From an uncultured Lachnospira sp. (GTDB lineage Bacteria > Bacillota > Clostridia > Lachnospirales > Lachnospiraceae), in NCBI GenBank assembly GCA_900772425.1, contig CAAHEK010000139.1, positions 1 to 5,529 of the forward strand: 5,529 bases of DNA. The letters run 5' to 3'. The notes under the pieces were generated by a model. That model was not told where the DNA came from. It ran no database searches and worked only from the letters and a program-made list of their open reading frames with translations. The translations under genes and the position numbers were made by a program. This document shows positions 1-5,260 of this stretch, piece by piece (position 1 is the first letter of the stretch; each line of letters opens with the position of its first letter).

Positions 1-173
1 GCTGATGCATCAAAAAATTCATTTGTCTTCCCTGCATACAGGTCCGTATTTTTCAAAAAAACATCAATATTAATATCAACTCTGTTAAAGCCTGCTTCTT
101 TTATCATAGAAAATGCTTTATCTATCTGCATATCAGGCAAAAGTCCTTTTGTCTGAACTCCTATATCCAACAT
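1..173 (-). CDS. Sugar phosphate isomerase/epimerase-like TIM-barrel protein, N-terminal part
   Basis: Only the first 57 codons lie in the window; the rest runs off the left edge. The visible part begins with a short beta strand (MLDIGVQTKG), followed by an amphipathic helix with KAFSMIKEAGF and a second strand RVDINIDVF. This is the beta1-alpha1-beta2 opening typical of xylose-isomerase-like TIM barrels (AP endonuclease 2 family), which isomerise or epimerise sugars, sugar phosphates or cyclitols in the cytosol. An in-frame TAA at 182-180 limits the start. ATG at 173 is taken, but its nearest AAGGA (181-177) is only 3 nt away. The following TTG at 170 would have a 6-nt spacer, so the exact start is uncertain by one codon. 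It follows the previous gene by 38 nt with no terminator and probably shares its transcript. The substrate is unknown, and no catalytic residues are in view. Confidence 0.75.
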   Translation of the reverse strand, partial: MLDIGVQTKGLLPDMQIDKAFSMIKEAGFNRVDINIDVFLKNTDLYAGKTNEFFDAS

Positions 174-211
174 ATATCCTTAAATTCCTTTCAACTATAA
201 ATCTCTGTCTT

Positions 212-1333
212 CTACTGGGCATAAATAAAATAGTGGTCGTAATAGCATCTGTACTTAATTCCCATTTTCTCAAGCTGCTTTCCTATTGCATTATAGTATG
301 TATTACAAATCCACACATTTCTTTTATCCTCCGGAATTAAAAGTATATCTTCAGGAGATTTTACAGAAATTCCAAATCTTTCCTTTCCCCACAATTCTTC
401 GTTGTTATCGACAATAAAAGCCGGCATATATTTATCCTTCCAGGCTTCAAGATAAGAACTTACCATTCTTCCCGCTCCGAACAAAACAAGCGTTTTTTCT
501 GGCTGGTTAAGATTATCTTCAACAGCAAAGCAATTCTGATTCCATTCTTTTACAACCGCGTCGCATATTTTAATAATAACGCCATGCAGTTCTTCAGGGA
601 ATTTTTCAAAAGCGCCCTTAATATCAAAAATAATATATCCATCAAATCCAATTCTGTTAAGACTGCCTATATAATGAGTCCACTCAGTTGTTAATATTCC
701 TCTTCCTGTTGTAAATGTAAAGGGAAGCTGGTGCTGGTCTGTTAATGTATCATTATCACTTGCATGCACAAGTCCTATTAACCCTTTGCTTTCCTCAATA
801 AAATTCTTTATATTAACCGACAGTAAATTAGCATGTCCAATATTAAGGCACATTTCAAATGCATTAACTCCGCACATTTCATTTAAGACTGCCAGCTGCT
901 TTTTTAATGCTGCGACATCTGAATATGGGTTGTGATAAAACTTCCCTCTGCTCACCATATAACCGTTTTCGATAAATATTCTATTAATATTGTCAGAAAC
1001 ATAATCCACAATTCTATCCTTGCACTCGCAAACAAGCTTATCTAACAGCATGGTAGAGTCTGTCTCTTCTGTGTCAATTGCTATGTATTTAACTCCTGAC
1101 TCTTTAGCAGTATCAATTATTTCTTTAAATGTCCCTGACTGTGAAGCATTTAATGCACTTAGTTTTAAACATATCCCTGATATGCACGGATTATTTTTAA
1201 TCATATCTTTAATTGCATTTCCTGATATAAGTTTATCAAAATATAACTCAATGCGATCTAAATTATCACCCGATTCTCCCGGTTCATTAAACGCAGCCTT
1301 ACCGTCTGTCATATATTGAATTCCTGTCTTCAT
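212..1333 (-). CDS. TIM-barrel sugar isomerase/epimerase-like protein with a C-terminal Rossmann-like domain
   Basis: The protein has 373 residues in two parts. Residues 1-265 look like a xylose-isomerase-like TIM barrel: a MKTGIQY first strand, IFIEN with E122 as a likely metal ligand, LNIGHANL around 163-170, VHASDND from 189 with H190, a TTGRG loop at 208-212 and GYIIFDIKG near the barrel end. Residues about 278-370 form an extra domain starting TLVLFGAGRM, then FIVDNNEELWG, GISVKSPEDI and WICNTYYN. This is a GxG nucleotide-binding-like fold seen attached to surface-polysaccharide enzymes. Family barrels are usually about 260-300 residues, so the tail is a true addition. Two usual acidic metal ligands appear changed: N164 stands where DxGH is normal, and D237 where Glu is normal. 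The start at 1333 gives the expected first strand. Its AAGGA is 14 nt away, and the upstream stop is 6 nt away, so coupled translation is likely. Substrate unknown. Confidence 0.8.
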   Translation of the reverse strand: MKTGIQYMTDGKAAFNEPGESGDNLDRIELYFDKLISGNAIKDMIKNNPCISGICLKLSALNASQSGTFKEIIDTAKESGVKYIAIDTEETDSTMLLDKLVCECKDRIVDYVSDNINRIFIENGYMVSRGKFYHNPYSDVAALKKQLAVLNEMCGVNAFEMCLNIGHANLLSVNIKNFIEESKGLIGLVHASDNDTLTDQHQLPFTFTTGRGILTTEWTHYIGSLNRIGFDGYIIFDIKGAFEKFPEELHGVIIKICDAVVKEWNQNCFAVEDNLNQPEKTLVLFGAGRMVSSYLEAWKDKYMPAFIVDNNEELWGKERFGISVKSPEDILLIPEDKRNVWICNTYYNAIGKQLEKMGIKYRCYYDHYFIYAQ

Positions 1334-1339
1334 TTATGT

Positions 1340-2683
1340 TCACTTAATCCTTCCCTGTTTCTTCATAAACATCTCTATAAATTCTGACATAAATACAGAT
1401 TCTTCCGCTGTAAGTTTATAATCCTTCTTATCTGTTCCGTTAATCTTCGATACAAAATCACTTATCTCATATCTAAGTCCATCCCCTTGAAATCTAGGTT
1501 CAAAATGCTCTATCATCCTTGAATCCTCATACCTTACATCAAACTGTTTCATAAGCCACCATGGAGATGGTGCAATTATATATCCTTTAGTTCCCGAAAC
1601 AACAAGCTGTCCTTCACTCTTTACTCCCACACCGGTTTTAATTGTCGCAAAGCCCTTTGGATACCTGATGTTTACCTTTGTATAAATATCAACACCATTC
1701 TCATCATAAAGGCTCTCAAAATCAACCTTTTCATAATTAACGCCAAGCAGCTTAAGTACAGGAAGCAACACACTTGGTCCAAATTCAAGAAATGCACCGC
1801 CATACAAAGCATCTCTTCGCTCTCTTGAATCAAGATTGGCAAGTCTTGTAAAAGAAGCTTCTACATCAATTATCTCACCGATTTTTCCGCTCTTTGCCAC
1901 ATTTATTAACTGTAGGAAGCCCGGACAATACGCGGCCTTTACTGCCTCCATAAGCACTATCTGCTTTCTTTTGGCTTCTTTATAAAGCTCTTCGCTTTCT
2001 TTCCTTGTAAACGAAAGAGGTTTTTCGGACAACACATGCTTTCCTGCCTGCACGGCCTTCCTTGCATACTCGTAATGTGTCTCGTTAGGCGATGCTATGT
2101 AAACAGCATCAACTTTTTCAAGAAATGCTTCATAATCCTTATTCATGCATTTAATTTTCTCATTCTTCTCAAACGCTTCCGCACTTTTTCTGTCAGGATT
2201 AAATGCATACTCTATTGTAAGTCCACTTACATACTTGGACTCTGCGACAAATCTTGGAGCTATACGTCCTGTTCCCACTATCCCGATTCTTACGATTTTA
2301 AACTGGTTCTTTCTTAACAAGGTAGACGAAATATTCGGTGTCCTGTCAAGATAAACCACCTCGCAGAACTGCTTTATATAGTCAAATGTTCCTACCCAGT
2401 CGGAGCCTACCGTAAATATATCAACTCCGTATTTCTGGATATCCTCTATCTTCTGTCCTTCATGGTCTTCAACTATAATCATGTCGGCAAATCCGGTTTT
2501 CTTTACATTTTCAATTCTTTCCATAATCGGGTCAACAACATTGACTTTTCCTCTTGCCTCGTCAAAATGTTCGGTAGTAACACCGACTATCAAATAATCT
2601 CCAAGCTCTTTTGCCCTTTTTAAAAGACTGTAGTGCCCCTGATGGAACAAATCAAATGTCCCATATGTAATAACTTTTTTCAT
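1340..2683 (-). CDS. Fusion of TagD-like cytidylyltransferase and Gfo/Idh/MocA-family oxidoreductase
   Basis: A 447-residue two-domain protein. Residues 1-124 match the glycerol-3-phosphate cytidylyltransferase (TagD) type: TYGTFDLFHQGH with the HxGH motif at 14-17, VGSDWVGTFD at 92-101, and RTPNISST at 114-121 in place of the family RTxGIST. Residues from about 129 form an NAD(P)-dependent Gfo/Idh/MocA oxidoreductase: VGTGRIA at 136-142, ASPNETHYEYA, and SEKP at 219-222 with K221 as the expected catalytic lysine. The two domains join almost without a linker (KNQFKIVRIGIVG), so this is a genuine fusion. The expected activity is to make a CDP-activated alcohol phosphate, the oxidoreductase domain acting on its precursor; this is inference by analogy with Bcs1 and TarI/TarJ. 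In the catalytic loop the usual DIG is EFG (E300). It starts 10 nt after the LicD gene with AGGAA at 7 nt, in the cytosol. The specific polyol is not predictable. Confidence 0.88.
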   Translation of the reverse strand: MKKVITYGTFDLFHQGHYSLLKRAKELGDYLIVGVTTEHFDEARGKVNVVDPIMERIENVKKTGFADMIIVEDHEGQKIEDIQKYGVDIFTVGSDWVGTFDYIKQFCEVVYLDRTPNISSTLLRKNQFKIVRIGIVGTGRIAPRFVAESKYVSGLTIEYAFNPDRKSAEAFEKNEKIKCMNKDYEAFLEKVDAVYIASPNETHYEYARKAVQAGKHVLSEKPLSFTRKESEELYKEAKRKQIVLMEAVKAAYCPGFLQLINVAKSGKIGEIIDVEASFTRLANLDSRERRDALYGGAFLEFGPSVLLPVLKLLGVNYEKVDFESLYDENGVDIYTKVNIRYPKGFATIKTGVGVKSEGQLVVSGTKGYIIAPSPWWLMKQFDVRYEDSRMIEHFEPRFQGDGLRYEISDFVSKINGTDKKDYKLTAEESVFMSEFIEMFMKKQGRIK

Positions 2684-2690
2684 ATTTTTA

Positions 2691-2695
2691 TTCCT
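2691..2695 (-). promoter_or_regulatory. Ribosome binding site overlapping the preceding stop codon
   Basis: AGGAA lies 7 nt before the ATG at 2683 and overlaps the TAG stop of the LicD-family gene (2696-2694). Ribosomes ending the first gene would sit on the start signal of the next, which suggests translational coupling and matched output of transferase and CDP-donor synthase. Confidence 0.7.
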
Positions 2696-3599
2696 ATATT
2701 TTAATACCTAACTGTGAATATAATTCACGTTTCTGCTGCATGTAAAATGGATAGTTATGACTTGCCGCACCCACTCTTGGGGTCATGTAATCGTCGCCAT
2801 ACTTCTGTCTTAGAATAGCATCGTAACCGACAGGCACCGGTATTGTTGTATATTCAAAAGGCATCATAATTGCCTCACTGTAATATTCTTTAGGATATAC
2901 ATCAAGCGGTCTCGGGCCTGCATGGTCTATCATAAGCGCTATTCTGTCAGATTCTTCATCTGTAAACATCCCCGCCAGTCTGTCAATAAGTTTCAACATC
3001 TGACGTTTGAGCGGTGCATTGTAATCAAATGTTACACCACACATCTGCTCTATCTGCTTCGCACTCTGCACTATTTCTTCAGCTGTACCATCATCCATAT
3101 TATTAGAAAAAAAGTCAACTATCCTCATCATCTGACAACGCATTTCATCTTCCTCATCAGAAGGGCCAATGAAATCCAGAGGAAACAAATCAAGTCCTAC
3201 AACCCATGGACTGCCATGATATTTTGCCAGAAATTCATCATCGAATCTTATTCTTGTTCCATTAACCACTCTTGTTGTAAGTCTGTCGCAATCATCCTTG
3301 GTGTAAATATTGTATATCACAATTCCATCAAGCTCTTTCTCTGCAATCTGGCAAAATTTATCATAATCTGGTCTTTTCATTGTAATATCAACATCATCAT
3401 CCCATGGTATAAAGCCTTTATGCCTGACAGTTCCAAGCAATGTTCCCCAGTCAGCAAAATATTGGATTCCATGTTTTTTACACAGCTTATCAACTTCATT
3501 TAACACTTCTATCTGGGCAGCCCACACACTCTTCATCATATTTTCGACATAAAAGCTGTTGCGAATTTCACCCTTTAAGAAATTATCAGGAATCTGCAT
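2694..3599 (-). CDS. LicD-family phosphotransferase
   Basis: The 301-residue protein carries the clear LicD signature. Residues 50-61 read DWGTLLGTVRHK, and GFIPWDDDVDI follows at 62-72 with the acidic cluster D67, D68, D69 and D71 expected to bind metal and the CDP-linked donor. GLDLFPLD at 135-142 matches the second family motif. QKYGDDYMTP at 265-274 is also typical. LicD and the related fukutin/FKRP group belong to the nucleotidyltransferase fold and move a phospho-alcohol (phosphocholine, ribitol phosphate) from a CDP donor onto a glycan. No signal peptide or membrane helix is seen, so it probably acts at the inner face of the membrane on a lipid-linked or growing polymer. GAGGAG sits 9 nt before the ATG. 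The next gene encodes a cytidylyltransferase fusion, which would supply its donor; a choline-kinase-type licA is not visible here, so phosphocholine is not specifically supported. Confidence 0.9.
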   Translation of the reverse strand: MQIPDNFLKGEIRNSFYVENMMKSVWAAQIEVLNEVDKLCKKHGIQYFADWGTLLGTVRHKGFIPWDDDVDITMKRPDYDKFCQIAEKELDGIVIYNIYTKDDCDRLTTRVVNGTRIRFDDEFLAKYHGSPWVVGLDLFPLDFIGPSDEEDEMRCQMMRIVDFFSNNMDDGTAEEIVQSAKQIEQMCGVTFDYNAPLKRQMLKLIDRLAGMFTDEESDRIALMIDHAGPRPLDVYPKEYYSEAIMMPFEYTTIPVPVGYDAILRQKYGDDYMTPRVGAASHNYPFYMQQKRELYSQLGIKI

Positions 3600-3608
3600 T
3601 CTTTAGTA

Positions 3609-3614
3609 CTCCTC
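3609..3614 (-). promoter_or_regulatory. Ribosome binding site of the LicD-family gene
   Basis: GAGGAG with a 9-nt spacer to the ATG at 3599. It is a strong site within the 28-nt gap after the amidohydrolase stop, and fixes this ATG as the start. Confidence 0.75.
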
Positions 3615-3627
3615 ATCTGTTTATTAT

Positions 3628-4926
3628 TTACAAAAATTTATCAAGCTCTGTTTCTGTCTCAGCATCTTTCTTTAACTTTGAAATATTTATTAATTTTCCT
3701 GAAGACATAACCATACTTACATTGCGAAGTGCAGTAATGTCATCCAAAGGATTATTCTTTGTCGCAATAATATCCGCACACAGACCTTCTTTTATACTGC
3801 CTATTTCATTATCCATTCCTAGTATCTCTGCATTTCTTTTGGTTGCTGTATATAATGCAAATGAGTTAGTAACACCACAGTATTTGTGGAAATAATATAA
3901 CTCTCTCCACATATCATAATGTGTTATGTATGGACAGCCTGTATCCGTTCCAAGTCCTACAGGTATTCCCTCATTTAGACATTTCTTAGAACACTCAACA
4001 ATTCCGTCAAATACAATCTTTCCGTTATACTGCTGTTCTTCTGTTGCACGGCTTACCGAACGGTCAAACAAAGCATATGGAAGAGCAGGAGATATAGTTG
4101 TTATTAATGCTGCTTTCTTAGTTTTAAACAAATTAATAATCTCTTCATCAGGCTTTGCGCCATGTTCTATGGTATCAACTCCATTTTCTAATGCTGCTCT
4201 TACGCCTTCTGTACTCTCAACATGGGCAGCCACCTTAAGTCCAAGCTTATGTGCTTCATCACAGGCGGCTTTAATATATTCAGGCGGCATTTTAAGTACT
4301 CCCGGTTCACCCCTCTTGGTCGCATCTAATACTCCGCCTGTAATCATTAATTTAATAATGTCCGGCTTTGTTGCTGCTACCTTTCTTACATATTCAACAG
4401 CACTCTCTACACTATCAGCTTCATATGCAAGCGAACCCGCCATATGTCCTCCCGGAACAGATACTGCCATATTTGCCGCAATTATACGCGGTCCTGTCAG
4501 CTTTCCTGCATTTATCTCATCCCTGAGTCTTGAATCATAATCAAGTATTCCACCTACTGTTCTGATTGTAGTCACTCCGCTGTATACCTCAGGTTTTACT
4601 AAAGATGCGCACAGTTTATATGAAAACTTTCTCATGAGCGCATTAGATGTCACCTTCTTAACAAGCTTCTTAACATCTGTAGGCTTTTTCTTAGGTTTGC
4701 CTGTACCCGGAATATGTACATGCATATTAATAAGTCCCGGCATAATGTACTGTCCGCCCATATCAATAATCTCATATTCCTTAAGCTCCTGTTCGCTTTT
4801 CTTATCTGCTATTGATTTTATAATTCCGTTTTCTACCAATATAACTTTATCTTTGACAGGCTTCATATCTTTATTTCCGTCTAAAATAATACCATTAATA
4901 ATTGCATATTTACTTGCCATACACAT
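3628..4926 (-). CDS. Prolidase-like metal-dependent amidohydrolase
   Basis: This 432-residue protein has the layout of a binuclear amidohydrolase: a small N-terminal beta domain ending in YIMPGLINMHVH, a TIM barrel, and a C-terminal return to the beta domain (EGLCADIIATKNNPL). Expected metal ligands are all present: H69 and H71 (HxH), K192 in PDIIKLMITGG (likely carboxylated lysine), H235 in AAHVES, H255 in TIEHG and D328 in GLGTDTG. The pattern is nearest to the cytosolic Xaa-Pro/Xaa-Arg/Lys dipeptidase and imidazolonepropionase-like subgroup, so it probably hydrolyses an amide or cyclic-amide bond. There is no signal peptide. AAAGGAG is 5 nt before the first ATG; a second ATG two codons later is 11 nt away and may also be used. 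It is the first gene of the minus-strand run, 28 nt ahead of the LicD gene. Its exact substrate, and why it leads a surface-glycan-type operon, are unclear. Confidence 0.88.
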   Translation of the reverse strand: MCMASKYAIINGIILDGNKDMKPVKDKVILVENGIIKSIADKKSEQELKEYEIIDMGGQYIMPGLINMHVHIPGTGKPKKKPTDVKKLVKKVTSNALMRKFSYKLCASLVKPEVYSGVTTIRTVGGILDYDSRLRDEINAGKLTGPRIIAANMAVSVPGGHMAGSLAYEADSVESAVEYVRKVAATKPDIIKLMITGGVLDATKRGEPGVLKMPPEYIKAACDEAHKLGLKVAAHVESTEGVRAALENGVDTIEHGAKPDEEIINLFKTKKAALITTISPALPYALFDRSVSRATEEQQYNGKIVFDGIVECSKKCLNEGIPVGLGTDTGCPYITHYDMWRELYYFHKYCGVTNSFALYTATKRNAEILGMDNEIGSIKEGLCADIIATKNNPLDDITALRNVSMVMSSGKLINISKLKKDAETETELDKFL

Positions 4927-4931
4927 TTACA

Positions 4932-4938
4932 CTCCTTT
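4932..4938 (-). promoter_or_regulatory. Ribosome binding site of the amidohydrolase
   Basis: AAAGGAG lies 5 nt before the ATG at 4926 and 11 nt before the ATG at 4920. The sequence alone slightly favours the first, and the protein differs by only two residues. Confidence 0.7.
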
Positions 4939-5050
4939 AATTAATATTTCGTACAAACTGCCTTTTTATTTTAATGATTTACGCAATAATTCAGACAATA
5001 TTTTACGAATTCATTTACATCATAAATTACACAACAATTCTATTTATTAT

Positions 5051-5079
5051 AGTATAAATCAAAATAACATTTATTGGAA
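5051..5079 (-). promoter_or_regulatory. Possible promoter of the minus-strand operon
   Basis: On the minus strand TTCCAA (5079-5074) and TATACT (5056-5051) are separated by 17 bp. The -10 box fits well (5 of 6), the -35 poorly (3 of 6). A TATAAT overlaps just downstream at 5051-5046. Transcription would start near 5044, giving a leader of about 118 nt before the amidohydrolase. The region is very AT-rich, so chance matches are likely. Confidence 0.35.
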
Positions 5080-5094
5080 CTGATTAATACACAA

Positions 5095-5120
5095 TTTAAG
5101 TAAATAGTTTAAGCAAATAG
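5095..5120. repeat. Two-copy 13-bp tandem repeat
   Basis: TTTAAGTAAATAG (5095-5107) is followed directly by TTTAAGCAAATAG (5108-5120), differing at one base. It lies between the two opposed promoter candidates and ends 11 bp before the plus-strand -35 box, which is where a regulator site could be. It might equally be a chance repeat in AT-rich DNA. Confidence 0.6.
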
Positions 5121-5131
5121 TGATTATTTCC

Positions 5132-5160
5132 TTGTAGAAATAACAATCTTCTGTTAAAAT
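5132..5160 (+). promoter_or_regulatory. Possible promoter of the membrane-protein gene, extended -10 type
   Basis: TTGTAG (5132-5137) and TAAAAT (5155-5160) are spaced by 17 bp. A TG pair at 5152-5153 gives an extended -10 element, which makes up for the weak -35 box. The transcript would begin near 5167 with a leader of about 94 nt. Confidence 0.45.
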
Positions 5161-5185
5161 AACCTACGTGATTTTATATAGATAG

Positions 5186-5204
5186 CTGTTTGTGGGCAAA
5201 ACAG
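5186..5204 (+). other. Small leader hairpin
   Basis: CTGTTTG (5186-5192) can pair with CAAAACAG (5197-5204) around the loop TGGG, with a single bulged A. It would sit in the leader of the plus-strand gene if the promoter at 5132-5160 is used. No T run follows, so it is not an intrinsic terminator. A role is unproven. Confidence 0.35.
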
Positions 5205-5218
5205 AATGTCTTTATAAC
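5190..5218 (+). promoter_or_regulatory. Alternative plus-strand promoter candidate
   Basis: TTGTGG (5190-5195) and TATAAC (5213-5218) are also 17 bp apart. The -10 box matches 5 of 6 and the -35 only 3 of 6, with no TG extension. It would give a short leader of roughly 35 nt and would exclude the hairpin from the transcript. It is an alternative or a second promoter to the one at 5132-5160. Confidence 0.25.
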
Positions 5219-5250
5219 TTTATAGCAATAATGCAATTACGCCCGGAAAT

Positions 5251-5255
5251 GAGGA
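5251..5255 (+). promoter_or_regulatory. Ribosome binding site of the membrane-protein gene
   Basis: GAGGA with a 5-nt spacer to the ATG at 5261. It is the evidence that this short, cut-off frame is a real gene and fixes its start. Confidence 0.7.
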
Positions 5256-5260
5256 TTAGA

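Larger units (their letters stand above)
4927..5260. other. Divergent AT-rich intergenic control region
   Basis: This 334-bp stretch separates the minus-strand operon from the plus-strand membrane-protein gene. No convincing gene fits in it; open frames here lack start signals or are the ends of antisense frames. It holds promoter-like sequences for both directions, a 13-bp tandem repeat and a short hairpin. No known riboswitch pattern, T-box or intrinsic terminator (stem followed by a T run) was recognised. Confidence 0.7.

Noticed and set aside
1310..1312. ATG at codon 8 as the true start of the TIM-barrel protein
   Set aside because: It has a nearer AGGA (9 nt), but starting there would remove the MKTGIQY first strand that this fold needs.
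2922..3503. Plus-strand open frame of 193 codons
   Set aside because: It lies wholly opposite the LicD gene, has no ribosome binding site, and its translation is rich in Cys, His, Ile and Ser with no recognisable domain.
3926..4540. Plus-strand open frame of 204 codons
   Set aside because: It is antisense to the amidohydrolase, whose metal ligands are all intact. The Ser/Pro/Ala-rich translation is what the reverse of a coding frame gives.
4969..4998. Second minus-strand promoter, TTGTCT with TTAAAA
   Set aside because: The spacer is 18-19 bp and the -10 box is weak compared with the candidate at 5051-5079.
4978..5008. Two TTTACG copies spaced 25 bp as a regulator site
   Set aside because: The match is only six bases plus scattered positions in AT-rich DNA, which is expected by chance.
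4634..5083. Plus-strand open frame running into the intergenic region
   Set aside because: Most of it is antisense to the amidohydrolase start, it has no start signal, and its tail is Asn/Ile-rich translation of AT-rich control DNA.
5186..5204. Hairpin as an intrinsic terminator
   Set aside because: No T run follows the stem on either strand in the right place, and the stem is short and bulged.
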